Shown here in pieces: positions 9,299-17,972 of a DNA stretch of 59,042 bases. The stretch covers positions 1 to 59,042 of the forward strand of contig SCRI01000026.1 in the NCBI GenBank assembly GCA_004298675.1, given 5' to 3'. The DNA is from a bacterium (GTDB lineage: Bacteria; Vulcanimicrobiota; Vulcanimicrobiia; Vulcanimicrobiales; SCRA01). The notes under the pieces are model-generated. The model searched no databases. It was not told the DNA's origin and saw only the letters and a program-made list of their open reading frames with translations. The translations under genes were made by a program, and so were the position numbers. The stretch's first letter is position 1. Each line of letters starts with the position of its first letter.

Positions 9299-10029
9299 AA
9301 GCGGAAGCCTTCACCCAAGTAGAACTTGCGTGCCACCGGGCTCTCGGCCACGTCGTGCGCGGTTCCGGCCACCTCGATGCGCCCGTTGTTGAGAATGTAG
9401 GCGCGATCGACGATGGCCAGCGTCTCGCGCACCTGGTGGTCGGTGATCAGGATGCCCAGCCCGCGGTCGCGTAACTGGCGGATCATCTGCTGAATATCCG
9501 CCACGGCGATGGGATCGATGCCGCTGAAGGGCTCGTCGAGCAGCAGGAACAAGGGCTCGATGGCGAGCGCGCGCGCGATCTCCACGCGCCGCTTCTCGCC
9601 CCCGGAGAGCGCGTCGGCGCGCGTGCCAGCCAAGCGCTGCAGGCCGAACTCTTCCAACAGCTCGGGCAAACGCCGCTCCTGCTCCGCGTGTGGAACGCCA
9701 TTCATCTCCCAGATCAACCGGATATTGTCGGCCACCGACAGCCGGCGGAAGATCGAAGTCTCCTGCGCGAGGTAGCCGATGCCGCTGCGCGCACGCCGGT
9801 ACATCGGCGAGTGCGAGAGATCGATCACCTCGCTGCCGGTGCGCAGCGTGACGTTACCGCTGTTGGGCTTCACCAGCCCTACGACCATGTAGAACGTGGT
9901 GGTTTTGCCGGCGCCGTTGGGGCCGAGCAGGCCCACCACCTCGCCCTCGTTGACGTCGAGCGAGACGCCGTCGACGACCGCACGCTGGCCGTAGCGCTTG
10001 ACCAGATCGCGCAATTGGATGGTGCTCAA
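9295..10029 (-). CDS. lptB: LPS export ABC transporter ATPase LptB
   Basis: A 244-residue ABC ATPase matching LptB in length and motifs. Walker A is [17 protein letters not shown], the Q-loop region is [17 protein letters not shown], the signature is [15 protein letters not shown], Walker B is [17 protein letters not shown], and the switch His is in [10 protein letters not shown]. The SIFRRLSV and TTFYMVVGL segments separate LptB from branched-chain amino-acid ATPases. It powers LPS extraction together with the LptF/G permease encoded directly downstream (4-base overlap). lptC lies 16 bases upstream, so the C-B-F(G) order keeps the export machine together. Confidence 0.96.
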   Translation of the reverse strand: MSTIQLRDLVKRYGQRAVVDGVSLDVNEGEVVGLLGPNGAGKTTTFYMVVGLVKPNSGNVTLRTGSEVIDLSHSPMYRRARSGIGYLAQETSIFRRLSVADNIRLIWEMNGVPHAEQERRLPELLEEFGLQRLAGTRADALSGGEKRRVEIARALAIEPLFLLLDEPFSGIDPIAVADIQQMIRQLRDRGLGILITDHQVRETLAIVDRAYILNNGRIEVAGTAHDVAESPVARKFYLGEGFRL

Positions 10030-10045
10030 CGTCTTCTTCCGATGC

Positions 10046-10597
10046 TCACGGCGCTACCGTCACCTGCTCCAGGCGGAGGTCGCTTTCGAGGTGCCCGCCG
10101 GTCAGCACGTCGTTTCCCGAGCGCATGCGCACATCCCCGTCGCCGCTCACACGATCGCTCTCCGAATGGTAGACCATGCGCCGGCAGGTGAGGACGATGC
10201 CGTCGTCGCTGACGGCGCGCACGCCGCCATCCATCGTCACCGTCTGCGACGCATGGTCCAGCAGCGCCGACGGCGCGTCGACCGTGAGCGTTCTCGCGCC
10301 GCGATAGAACACGACGTGCGCGTTGTGGAAGCTCGCGCGGCGGTGCGCGTTATCGTAGAGCGCTGAGTGCGCCTCCAGCCGGTAGCGTTTCGAGCCGTTG
10401 GTGCGATAGCTCTCGATCACCACGGGGACTTTGGCGCTCCCGTGCGCGGTGACGCGCAAAGGCGGGAACGTGACCGCCGCCTGCGGCGGGGGCGTCGTCG
10501 CCAACGCCTGCGGCGGCGGCACGGCGGCACGATGGCAGCCGGCCAACGCCAGCAGCACGAGGGCGGCGGTCCAGGCAGCGTGCGGCAGGCCTCTCAC
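10046..10597 (-). CDS. lptC: LPS export protein LptC (lipoprotein-like N-terminus)
   Basis: A 183-residue protein; GTG at 10597 overlaps the upstream stop by 4 bases. The N-terminus [21 protein letters not shown] is a signal with a lipobox (LAGC), so it may be lipidated rather than helix-anchored as in E. coli. The body (about 45-180) is a beta-jellyroll with [21 protein letters not shown], then repeated strand patterns such as [15 protein letters not shown] and [20 protein letters not shown], typical of the LptC/OstA fold. LptC receives LPS from LptB2FG and passes it to LptA. No lptA or lptD is seen in the window. Confidence 0.85.
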   Translation of the reverse strand: MRGLPHAAWTAALVLLALAGCHRAAVPPPQALATTPPPQAAVTFPPLRVTAHGSAKVPVVIESYRTNGSKRYRLEAHSALYDNAHRRASFHNAHVVFYRGARTLTVDAPSALLDHASQTVTMDGGVRAVSDDGIVLTCRRMVYHSESDRVSGDGDVRMRSGNDVLTGGHLESDLRLEQVTVAP

Positions 10598-11781
10598 CCA
10601 GGCGCCTCCTCGAGCAGCCCCAGCGCGGCCCCCATGAACGGAAACCACAGCGCGACGAACACGACGGTGACCAGATCCACGGTTCCCTGCACCCACGTCC
10701 CCACCAAGCCCGCCGCGATCGCCAACACCATGCCCCGCGCGCGTTCGCCACAGGCTCGCAGACCCCCGCGCAGCCTGGCCACGAAGCGCCACCAGAGCGC
10801 CACGTAGAGGGCCAGCCCCAGCAGACCGGCTTCCGTGGCCACCGAGAGCAGGACGTCGTGCGCATGCACGATCTCCGGGTAGCCGTCGGGCGGTCGCAAC
10901 TCCGGATAGACCCGCCAAAACGTCACCGGACCGGACCCCAGCAGCGGCGCGGCTTCAATGGCACGCGCTCCTGCCCGCCAGGCCGCCAGGCGTGTATAGT
11001 CCTCGTCCGGGTTGTGGTGGCGCTCGCCCGCCAACCCAAAGGCCATCCCGGCGGCGAGGACGACGGCCACGACGACCCAGCGGCTGCGCCCGCGTAGCAA
11101 CGTCGCGCCGGCGAAGAGCGCGGCCACGACCGCACCCACCCAGGCGGCGCGGGAGTAGCTGGCGCCCAGCGCGGCGAGGCCCAAGACCCCCGCCGCCCAA
11201 CCCCAGGCGCGCGTCGCCGGAAGCCGCGCGAAGCGCGCCGCCCCCAAGCCCACTGCGGCGAGCAGCAACGAGAAACCGGCCAGCTCCCCGGGATGGAGGA
11301 AGGTCCCGACGGCGCGCCCGTGGGCCAGCGCTACCAGCGCCGCCGGCCGTCCGATGACGGCCAGCACCAGCGCGAAGGCGGCAGCGGCACTGCCGGCCGC
11401 CAGATAGGGTACCAGGAACGCGCGTTCCCCGTACCCCTCACGGTAGGCGTGATAGGCCCCGGCGCAAACCAGCGTCGTCGAGCCCAGGAGCACCAGCATG
11501 AAGAGGCTGCCCACGGGATCGAAGCCCAGCAGCCCCGAGAGCGTCCAGCAGGCGAAGAGCCACGCGAAGGGGCGGTCCAGCGGAGTGCGCAGGCGGCGCA
11601 ATACCCCTGGGCCCGCACTCAGCAGGAGGACGCCCAAGAGCGCGGCCAGCCCCAGGACGATGGGGCGAGGAACGATGGCCAGTCCGGCCGGCGTCAGCGC
11701 CTCCAACGTGATCAGCGACGGCAGCAGCGGGAGGCTCAGGGCGAAGATCGCGAGGCACAGCCGCTGGTAGGGAGTCGTCAT
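10594..11781 (-). CDS. O-antigen ligase-like (Wzy_C/WaaL family) membrane protein
   Basis: A 395-residue polytopic protein; ATG at 11781 overlaps the upstream gene by 4 bases. About ten hydrophobic segments are visible. A long periplasmic loop (about residues 270-325) contains EDYTRLAAWRAGARAIEAAP, LLGSGPVTF and the motif HAHDVLLSVATEAGLLGL. The G-x-G-x-F and H-x-x-x-L-x3-E-G-L patterns are typical of the Wzy_C loop of O-antigen ligases and polymerases. The family transfers undecaprenyl-linked glycans to lipid A core, or polymerises them. In an LPS operon the ligase role is the simplest reading; a polymerase or a protein-glycosylating ligase cannot be excluded. Confidence 0.82.
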   Translation of the reverse strand: MTTPYQRLCLAIFALSLPLLPSLITLEALTPAGLAIVPRPIVLGLAALLGVLLLSAGPGVLRRLRTPLDRPFAWLFACWTLSGLLGFDPVGSLFMLVLLGSTTLVCAGAYHAYREGYGERAFLVPYLAAGSAAAAFALVLAVIGRPAALVALAHGRAVGTFLHPGELAGFSLLLAAVGLGAARFARLPATRAWGWAAGVLGLAALGASYSRAAWVGAVVAALFAGATLLRGRSRWVVVAVVLAAGMAFGLAGERHHNPDEDYTRLAAWRAGARAIEAAPLLGSGPVTFWRVYPELRPPDGYPEIVHAHDVLLSVATEAGLLGLALYVALWWRFVARLRGGLRACGERARGMVLAIAAGLVGTWVQGTVDLVTVVFVALWFPFMGAALGLLEEAPG

Positions 11782-12935
11782 TGGGCGCCCGCCAGCGCCC
11801 TCGCGACCGCTTCCGCGATGGCGGCGGCGCCCCCCGGCGCCCCCATGCGCTCGCGGCCGACGGCGCCCATGCGGGCACGGCGCGGCTCGTCGTCCAATAG
11901 GCGCCGCAACTCCTGCAGGGCGCGCTCCTCGTCCTTCTCCACGACATCTAGCGCCTCGCCCAGCAGGCGCTGCTGGCGCATGCGGTACCACCCCGTACGG
12001 TGGGCCCCGCCTGGTTCGAAGGCCACCACGGGGACGCCCGCGCCGGCGGCCTGCTCGTTAGCGGTGCCTGCTTGCCCCAGCGCCAAGATCGCGCCGCCTC
12101 CTCCCAATGCCGCCGGGCGCAAGAGCGAGCCCACGCGCCCAGACCATCCCAAGAGGCACACGCCGTCCGCGCAGGCCTCGAAGGCGTAGCCCTCGCGTGC
12201 CCCCACGCACCAGCCTTCGCTCTTCAGCAGCGCCGCCACGCGGTTGGGGTCGACCGAATCCGCGATCGAGATCAGAACCGGCAGAGCGCGCTCCGCGCCC
12301 AGGCGCCGCGCCACGCGCGTCAGGAAGCGGGCATCCTCGTACGCGGCCTCGCGCGAGCCCGGCAGGATCGTCAGCCACGGCGCGGCGAGACCGGGCGGAG
12401 GCGCACCCTCGAGCATGTCCATCATCACGTTGCCGGGGGCGCTGGCAGGCACGCCGCGCCCGGCCAGGCTGCGCGCGGTGGGCTCGTCGCGCACGTAGAC
12501 GCCGGCAGCGCCGCGCAGCAGGTTTGCCTCAAAGCCTCCATAGGGCGCCACGCGCACGCTCTTGGCCGTTCCAACGAAGAACACCGGCACACCGCTCAGA
12601 CGCGCCATCATGCAGCAGAACGCATCTCCGACGGCCAGCGCCGCCGCGTAGCGCGCTCCGGTACGGCGCAGGAAACGCACCTGCGCGGTAAACAGCGGCG
12701 CCAGTCCCGCGCGCAGATCGCGCACGATATTCACCACGTTGCCGAACGCGACGATGCCGCCGGACGGCAGCGCCGCGCGCGGACCTACCAACGGCGCGGC
12801 AGCGCCCGCGTCCGGCCCCAAGCCCACCAGCGGGAAGAGTTCGGGTGCCATCTCCCGCGCGCGCAGCTCGCGTGACAGACGCAGTGCGATCGCATCCTCA
12901 CCATGGCCGTTGCTGACCACGAGCACGCGTTTCAC
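11778..12935 (-). CDS. Lipid-A-disaccharide synthase-related glycosyltransferase
   Basis: A 385-residue GT-B protein starting with GTG at 12935 (4-base overlap). It begins VKRVLVVSNGHGEDAIALRL, characteristic of the LpxB-related family I know from cyanobacteria, distinct from true LpxB. Other marks are FVGTAKSVRVAPYGGFEANL, WLTILPGSREAAYEDARFL, and the C-terminal LALGQAGTANEQAAGAGVPV, which fits the donor-binding region. True LpxB is encoded two genes upstream, so this is a second enzyme of the fold. Its substrate is unknown; a glycolipid or LPS-core step is likely from context. An open extension upstream of 12935 overlaps the phosphoesterase gene and is not coding. Confidence 0.83.
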   Translation of the reverse strand: MKRVLVVSNGHGEDAIALRLSRELRAREMAPELFPLVGLGPDAGAAAPLVGPRAALPSGGIVAFGNVVNIVRDLRAGLAPLFTAQVRFLRRTGARYAAALAVGDAFCCMMARLSGVPVFFVGTAKSVRVAPYGGFEANLLRGAAGVYVRDEPTARSLAGRGVPASAPGNVMMDMLEGAPPPGLAAPWLTILPGSREAAYEDARFLTRVARRLGAERALPVLISIADSVDPNRVAALLKSEGWCVGAREGYAFEACADGVCLLGWSGRVGSLLRPAALGGGGAILALGQAGTANEQAAGAGVPVVAFEPGGAHRTGWYRMRQQRLLGEALDVVEKDEERALQELRRLLDDEPRRARMGAVGRERMGAPGGAAAIAEAVARALAGAQ

Positions 12936-13678
12936 GCGGCGTCGCCCCCCAACAGCGGCACCAGCGCGCTGCGCAACACCCGCGGCCGCCCGCGCGTCAG
13001 GTCGAGCTCGGTGCGCGAGACGTAGCGCGCGTAGGGTCCCGCATGGACGATCGGCACGCCGCCCACCCACTCCGGCTCGCGCAGCGTGGTGTGGCTGTGG
13101 CCGCCGAGGACGAGATCGAGGCTTGGAACCTGCCGCGCAATCTCGCGATCGACGCGCAGCCCCAGATGTGAGAGCGCCACCACCGCGTACGGGCGCTCGC
13201 CGTAGCGCGCCGGCGGCGGTATGGCCGCAAACTCCCGTGCCACGGCAACGGGGTCGAGAAAACGCCACCCGAAGAGGCGCTCGTAGAACGAGTACGTACG
13301 GTACTGCGGCACCAGCAAGCCGAAGAGGTGGATCAGCTCGCCGCCGGGCGCCTCCAGCCAGAGATCGCGCACGAACGGCAGCTCGCGACCGCGCACGTCG
13401 AGCAAGTTACTGCAGATCAGCGGATGGTGCATCTGGGCGGCGCGGCCGCGCACGCAGCCGAAAAGATAGTGAAACTCGCGGTTGCCCATCGCTTGCGCGC
13501 TGTAGCCGGCACGATCCACTTCGGCGATGACCGGCTCGCGGCGATGATACACCGTCTGACTGCCGCGCAACGAGTCGCCGCTGTCGAGCAGCAGCCCCGG
13601 CTCGGCCGCCGTCAGCGCGCGCAGCCGCGGCGCGAAGCCGCGGTGATCGTGAATGTCGCCGGTGTGCCACAGAATCAC
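12932..13678 (-). CDS. Calcineurin-like metallophosphoesterase; candidate LpxH substitute
   Basis: A 248-residue two-metal phosphoesterase. Metal-ligand motifs run in order: HTGDIHDH (about residues 5-12), LDSGD (31-35), GNREFH (66-71, in the place of GNHE/D), ALSHLG and LGGHSH (about 192-197). The overall pattern is closest to the UshA/5'-nucleotidase side of the superfamily but without the C-terminal nucleotidase domain. It lies between lpxB and the LpxB-related gene with 4-base overlaps on both sides. The window has LpxA, C, D and B but no standard LpxH or LpxI. This gene is therefore a candidate for UDP-2,3-diacylglucosamine pyrophosphate hydrolysis, by analogy with chlamydial LpxG. That role is inference. 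Confidence 0.8.
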   Translation of the reverse strand: MILWHTGDIHDHRGFAPRLRALTAAEPGLLLDSGDSLRGSQTVYHRREPVIAEVDRAGYSAQAMGNREFHYLFGCVRGRAAQMHHPLICSNLLDVRGRELPFVRDLWLEAPGGELIHLFGLLVPQYRTYSFYERLFGWRFLDPVAVAREFAAIPPPARYGERPYAVVALSHLGLRVDREIARQVPSLDLVLGGHSHTTLREPEWVGGVPIVHAGPYARYVSRTELDLTRGRPRVLRSALVPLLGGDAA

Positions 13679-14790
13679 GCGATGAGCCCCTGCACGTATG
13701 CCGCAAGGTCGTCGAGGGTGCGCGGCGTCCCTAGCAGCAGACGCATGTGCCGGAAGCGCTCGCGCATGCGCTCGGCAGCGGCGCCCTCGAAGAGCTCTGC
13801 AGCGGCGGCCGCCAAGGCTTGCGGCGTCGCGCGCTCCTGCAGCAGCTCGGGCAGGATCTCTTCACCGCTGATCAAGTTGGGCAGGGTGATATAGCGCCCG
13901 CGGTAGACGCGCCGGCCGATGCGCGCCTGCGCTTCGGAGAGCACGTAGAGCGCGGCGCACGGCACGCCCGTCAACGCGGCCTCGAGCACCGCGGTGCCGC
14001 TGGCGATCAGCGCAACATCGGCACACGCCAGCGCCGCGTGCGCCCCCCGCACCACCTCGACGCCCGCAGCCTTGGCCTGGGCGCGCAGGCGCGCCGCCGC
14101 CTCGTCGTCGTGCGCGGCGAGCACGGCATGCAGGTGCGGGCGCTCGCGACGCAGGAGGGCGGTGGCCGCGAACAGGCGCGGCAGATGGTAACGCAGCTCC
14201 TGCGGGCGGCTTCCGGGGAGCAGCGCCAGCGTTCCGCCGCCGGCCGGAGGCAGCGGCAGCGGTGCGCGCTCCTCGATCACGGAGGCCAGCGGATGGCCGA
14301 AGTAGGCCGCATCGATCCCCAGCGAGCGGTAGAAGTCACGCTGGTGCGCAAAGGGAACGATGGGCTGGGACGTGCGCGCCACTTCGCGCGCCGTGCCCTC
14401 GCGATCGAGCCACGCCGAGGGCGGAAAGTAGTATGCGATGGGCGCGGAGTAGCCCAAGCGGCGCAAGCTCTGCGCCAAGCGCAGATTGAAGGCGCCGAAG
14501 TCGACCAGCAGCACCAGCTCCACGGGATCGCGCACCAACGCCAGCGTCTCGAGCCACATGATCGCCAGCAGTTTGGGAATCTTCGCCAGCGCCGAGAGCG
14601 GACCCATGCTGGCCCAGCCGCGGTTGTCGCGCCGCAGGCGCGCGCCGGCCGCACGCAGGCGCGCGCCGCCGATGCCGCTGACGCTGAGATCGGGTAGCAC
14701 GCGCGTAAGGCGCTCGAGCAGCAGCACCGCCTGCAGCTCGCCCGAGGCCTCGCCGCACGAGACGTAGATCCTCGGCGCGCCCGCGCTCAC
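13675..14790 (-). CDS. lpxB: Lipid-A-disaccharide synthase LpxB
   Basis: A 371-residue GT19 enzyme that joins UDP-2,3-diacylglucosamine and lipid X to form the lipid A disaccharide. The N-terminal motif is YVSCGEASGELQA (the common form is AGEPSGDLQG; Glu replaces Asp). Further marks are LLVDFGAFNLRLA, YYFPPSAWLDREGTAREVA, FGHPLASVIEE, LALLPGSRPQELRYHLPRL and ALIASGTAVLEAALTGVP. Length matches the family. It starts with GTG and overlaps both the lpxA stop and the following phosphoesterase start by 4 bases. Confidence 0.95.
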   Translation of the reverse strand: MSAGAPRIYVSCGEASGELQAVLLLERLTRVLPDLSVSGIGGARLRAAGARLRRDNRGWASMGPLSALAKIPKLLAIMWLETLALVRDPVELVLLVDFGAFNLRLAQSLRRLGYSAPIAYYFPPSAWLDREGTAREVARTSQPIVPFAHQRDFYRSLGIDAAYFGHPLASVIEERAPLPLPPAGGGTLALLPGSRPQELRYHLPRLFAATALLRRERPHLHAVLAAHDDEAAARLRAQAKAAGVEVVRGAHAALACADVALIASGTAVLEAALTGVPCAALYVLSEAQARIGRRVYRGRYITLPNLISGEEILPELLQERATPQALAAAAAELFEGAAAERMRERFRHMRLLLGTPRTLDDLAAYVQGLIA

Positions 14791-15557
14791 TTCAAGATGC
14801 CGCGCTTCGATTCGACGGAGAGAAACTCCACGAGCTCGCGACCCTCGGGCGTCTCCACCTTGTCGACGAGCACCGCCAACGCCTGCGAGAGATTGCGTCC
14901 CGAGCGATAGAGGATCTTGTAGGCTTCCTTGAGCTCCGCCTGCGTCTCGGCGCTCACGCCGGCGCGCTGCAGGCCGATCTTGTTGAGGCCGAAGATGCCG
15001 GCTGGGCTGCCGTCACAGAGAAAGAAGGGCGGCACGTCTCGCGCCAACTTGGTGGCCCCGCCCACCATGGCCAAACGTCCGATGCGCACGAACTGATGCA
15101 CCCCGGCCTGACCGCCGATCGTCACGTTGTCCTCGAGCACGCAATGCCCCGCGAGCTGCGCCAGGTTCGACATCGTCACGCCGTTGCCGAGCCGGCTATT
15201 GTGGGAGACGTGCGTGTACGCCAGCAGCCAGCAGTCGTCGCCCACCGCGGTCGTCTCACCTTCTCCGGTGGCGCGGTTGATCGTCACGTACTCGCGAATG
15301 ACGCAGCGATCGCCGACGGTAACGAACGAGACCTCGGCGGACTCGGCCTTCTTGTCCTGCGAGGGCCCACCGAGGGCGGCAAAGGGATAGACGATGCACT
15401 CCGCACCCAGCGTGGTGTATCCGTTGATCACGCAGTGCGCGAGCAGCTTGGAATTGCGGCCAATGGTCACGTGCTCGCCGATCAAGCAGAACGGACCGAT
15501 TTCAACACCCGGGCCGAGGACGGCACCCGGATGTACGATGGCGGTGGGATGGATCAT
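14787..15557 (-). CDS. lpxA: UDP-N-acetylglucosamine acyltransferase LpxA
   Basis: A 256-residue left-handed beta-helix acyltransferase performing the first lipid A step. The ATG at 15557 gives the usual N-terminus MIHPTAIVHPGAVLGPGVEI. Hexapeptide repeats run to about residue 185. The catalytic His region is VSHNSRLGNGVTMSN and the family-specific GQAGVHQFVRIGRLAMVGG is present. The C-terminal helical part starts near FGLNKIGLQRAGVSAE. An in-frame GTG at 15584 overlapping the fabZ stop is an alternative start, but it would add residues not seen in the family. It lies 26 bases after fabZ. Confidence 0.95.
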   Translation of the reverse strand: MIHPTAIVHPGAVLGPGVEIGPFCLIGEHVTIGRNSKLLAHCVINGYTTLGAECIVYPFAALGGPSQDKKAESAEVSFVTVGDRCVIREYVTINRATGEGETTAVGDDCWLLAYTHVSHNSRLGNGVTMSNLAQLAGHCVLEDNVTIGGQAGVHQFVRIGRLAMVGGATKLARDVPPFFLCDGSPAGIFGLNKIGLQRAGVSAETQAELKEAYKILYRSGRNLSQALAVLVDKVETPEGRELVEFLSVESKRGILK

Positions 15558-15583
15558 GGTGGCGGCGTTGGCTTCCAAAGTCA

Positions 15584-16054
15584 CTAGATGTGGAGAATCG
15601 ACGCGTCCATCCGATTGAGACGCTGCTCGTTGGCGATCGAGAACATCAGCTCCGCCGAGACCACCAACTGCCCCTCCACCTTCGCCGACGCGCTCACCTT
15701 GCCGATGTGCTTGCGTGTCCAGAGAACCTCCGCCTCCATCCAAAGCTGGTCGCCCGGAACCACCGGGCGGCGAAACTTGGCCTTGTCGATGCCCGCAAGA
15801 TAGGCCACCTTGCGCATGAACTCGCCGGGCATCAGCATCGTCGTTCCACCCAACTGCGCCATCGCCTCAATCATCAAAACTCCGGGCATCACGGGATTCC
15901 CGGGAAAGTGGCCCTGAAAGTATGGTTCGTTGAAGGTAACGTTCTTGTACCCGACCGCCCGCTTGTAGGGCTCCAACTCGACGATGCGGTCGATCAGCAG
16001 AAACGGATACCGGTGCGGCAGGACGTCCAAGATCTGCCGGGCATCCAGCGACAC
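15584..16054 (-). CDS. fabZ: (3R)-hydroxyacyl-ACP dehydratase FabZ
   Basis: A 156-residue hot-dog-fold dehydratase. Family motifs are ILDVLPHRYPFLLIDRI (with the catalytic His) and GHFPGNPVMPGVLMIEAMAQ (catalytic Glu in the central helix). The GTG at 16054 is taken as start; it lies 13 bases after the lpxC stop and gives a normal family length. The frame is open further upstream inside lpxC but that part is not coding. FabZ competes with LpxA for hydroxyacyl-ACP, which explains its common place between lpxC/D and lpxA. Here lpxC and fabZ are separate, not fused as in some Bacteroidetes. Confidence 0.95.
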   Translation of the reverse strand: MSLDARQILDVLPHRYPFLLIDRIVELEPYKRAVGYKNVTFNEPYFQGHFPGNPVMPGVLMIEAMAQLGGTTMLMPGEFMRKVAYLAGIDKAKFRRPVVPGDQLWMEAEVLWTRKHIGKVSASAKVEGQLVVSAELMFSIANEQRLNRMDASILHI

Positions 16055-16067
16055 CGTAGCCGGTTCC

Positions 16068-16913
16068 TTAGTATGCAACGGCGGAACCCCCCGAGAGCAA
16101 GGCGCGGCGCAGATCGGCCACCGCCATGGCGTGAAGCCTGTGCCCGCTCTTGAACGAGACGATCTCGCATTGCGGATAAGCCCCCAGCAGCGCGAAGTCG
16201 CCCACGAGATCGAGCACTTTATGGCGCACCGCCTCGTCGGCGAAGCGCAACTCGTTGACGGGTCCGTTCTCGTCGTAGACCACGGCGTTGTCGAGCGAGC
16301 CGCCACGCGCGAGGCCGCGCGCAAGCAGCGCCTGCACCTCGTGCAGCCATCCGAAGGTGCGCGCCGGCGCGATCTCCCGGAGATACACTGCGGGTGCGAT
16401 CTCACCCGCGTAGTACTGCGTGCCCACGGGGCGCTCGAAATCAACGGTGCAGCGCACCCGGAAGTCCGCAGCGGGCAGCACGATCAACAATCCTTCGCCG
16501 TCGCGATAGTAAGCAGGCGCAGTCGCCACGAAGCGCCGGCGCGGCGCGGCCAGCGCCGTCAACCCCGCCTGCGCAATCGCCTCGGCAAAGAGCCGCGCGG
16601 AGCCGTCCATGACGGGGATCTCCTCACCGTCGACCGCGATAGCGGCGTTGTCGAGGCCCATCCCCAAGACGGCCGAGAGCAGATGCTCCACCGTGGAGAC
16701 CGTCTCTCCGCCGGCGGCGATGGTCGTGGCCCGTACCGTCTCCACCACCAAGTCGGACGTCAACGCCCGGACGGCGCCCTGACCCACGCGAATCGTCAGA
16801 CCGGTGTTCTGCGGCGCCGGCATGATGGCGACTCGAGCGCGGCAGCCCGTATGGAGGCCGACGCCCTCGAAAGTCACCTCGCGCTGGAGAGTGGTCTGAT
16901 ACTGCTGGGACAC
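16068..16913 (-). CDS. lpxC: UDP-3-O-acyl-N-acetylglucosamine deacetylase LpxC
   Basis: A 281-residue zinc amidase, the committed step of lipid A synthesis. It starts with GTG at 16913. Zinc ligands are visible as His in STVEHLLSAVLGMGLDN and as His and Asp in EAVRHKVLDLVGDFALLG; the catalytic His is near FKSGHRLHAMAV. The N-terminal EVTFEGVGLHTGCRARV is diagnostic. It lies 12 bases after lpxD and 13 before fabZ. Confidence 0.96.
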   Translation of the reverse strand: MSQQYQTTLQREVTFEGVGLHTGCRARVAIMPAPQNTGLTIRVGQGAVRALTSDLVVETVRATTIAAGGETVSTVEHLLSAVLGMGLDNAAIAVDGEEIPVMDGSARLFAEAIAQAGLTALAAPRRRFVATAPAYYRDGEGLLIVLPAADFRVRCTVDFERPVGTQYYAGEIAPAVYLREIAPARTFGWLHEVQALLARGLARGGSLDNAVVYDENGPVNELRFADEAVRHKVLDLVGDFALLGAYPQCEIVSFKSGHRLHAMAVADLRRALLSGGSAVAY

Positions 16914-16925
16914 CGGGGCCTTTCT

Positions 16926-17972
16926 CTACTCGTCTCGCTGGGTGTCGTGCGGCGCGGAGAACGACGCGCGTTCAAGCGCGCGAACGCGATCCAGCAACTT
17001 TGGCAGCTGCCGAAGGAGCACCTGCCGTTGCAGCTCCGCACGCTGCTCGACCGCGGGACTGCCGCCATAGACACCCGGCTGCGTGAGGTCTTTCCACACA
17101 CCGCTCTTGCCCACGAGCGCGACCCGATCGCCGATGCGAACGTGGCCTTTGGTGCCGACTTGTCCGCCCATGCGCACGTAATCGCCCACGATCGTCGTGC
17201 CCGCCAAACCGGTCTGCGCCGCGATGCCCACGTGGCGCCCCAACTCGCAGTTGTGCGCCACCTGCACGAGGTTGTCGATCTTCGTCCCTTCGCCGATCGT
17301 GGTGGAGCCGGTCTGCGCGCGATCGATGCAGGCGTTGGCGCCGATCTCGACGCGCGCGCCCAAGACGACGTTGCCGATTTGGGGGATCTTCACGTAACGG
17401 CCGTCGACGAAGGCGTAACCGAAACCGTCGGAACCCACGACCGCGCCGGCCTGCAGTACCACCTCGTCAGCGGCGACGCAGTCGTCGAGCAGCAACGCGC
17501 GTGGATGGAGCAGACAGCGGCGCCCAAGGCGTGCGCGCGCTCCGAGCTGCGCCCCCGCCTGCAGCACGCAATCGTCGCCGATCGAGGCACCGGCGCCCAC
17601 GACGCACGTCGGCCCGATCCACACGCGCTCACCGATGAGCGCACTGGGATCGACCACGGCGCTGGGATGTACGAAGGGGCCGCTGGGACGCGGTGGCTCG
17701 AGCATGCCGAGGATGCGCGCCAGCGCCCCGCGTGCGTCGGCGACGATCAGCACGTTGCGCCCCGGGTACTGCTCCGCGGCCCCCTCGACGTTGGTGAGGA
17801 CGGCACCGGCCTTGCTCTCCATGGCCGCTTTGAGATAACGCTCGTCGACGGCGAACGTGAGGCTGGCCGGACGGGCCTCCTCGACGGCGTCGACGCGCTC
17901 GACGACGAACTGCGGATCGCCGGCGAGGCGCGCGCCGAGCGCCTCGGCGAGCGTGGCGAGCGTACCGATCAT
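16926..17972 (-). CDS. lpxD: UDP-3-O-(3-hydroxyacyl)glucosamine N-acyltransferase LpxD
   Basis: A 348-residue LpxD. The N-terminal uridine-binding domain (about 1-98) contains EEARPASLTFAVDERYLKA. A left-handed beta-helix follows with VVGSDGFGYAFVDGRYVKIP, IDRAQTGSTTIGEGTKIDN and VQVAHNCELGRHVGIAAQTG, which carries the catalytic His. The C-terminal coiled helix (about 315-348) is normal. Its start overlaps the stop of the small Skp-like lipoprotein gene by 4 bases, keeping the bamA-skp-lpxD order found in many diderms. Confidence 0.96.
   Translation of the reverse strand: MIGTLATLAEALGARLAGDPQFVVERVDAVEEARPASLTFAVDERYLKAAMESKAGAVLTNVEGAAEQYPGRNVLIVADARGALARILGMLEPPRPSGPFVHPSAVVDPSALIGERVWIGPTCVVGAGASIGDDCVLQAGAQLGARARLGRRCLLHPRALLLDDCVAADEVVLQAGAVVGSDGFGYAFVDGRYVKIPQIGNVVLGARVEIGANACIDRAQTGSTTIGEGTKIDNLVQVAHNCELGRHVGIAAQTGLAGTTIVGDYVRMGGQVGTKGHVRIGDRVALVGKSGVWKDLTQPGVYGGSPAVEQRAELQRQVLLRQLPKLLDRVRALERASFSAPHDTQRDE

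Noticed and set aside
7287-9314. A 675-residue frame spanning lptF/G and DUF3084
   Set aside because: Only its C-terminal 307 residues (from ATG 8210) look like a protein family. The rest is the antisense-like shifted reading of lptF/G.
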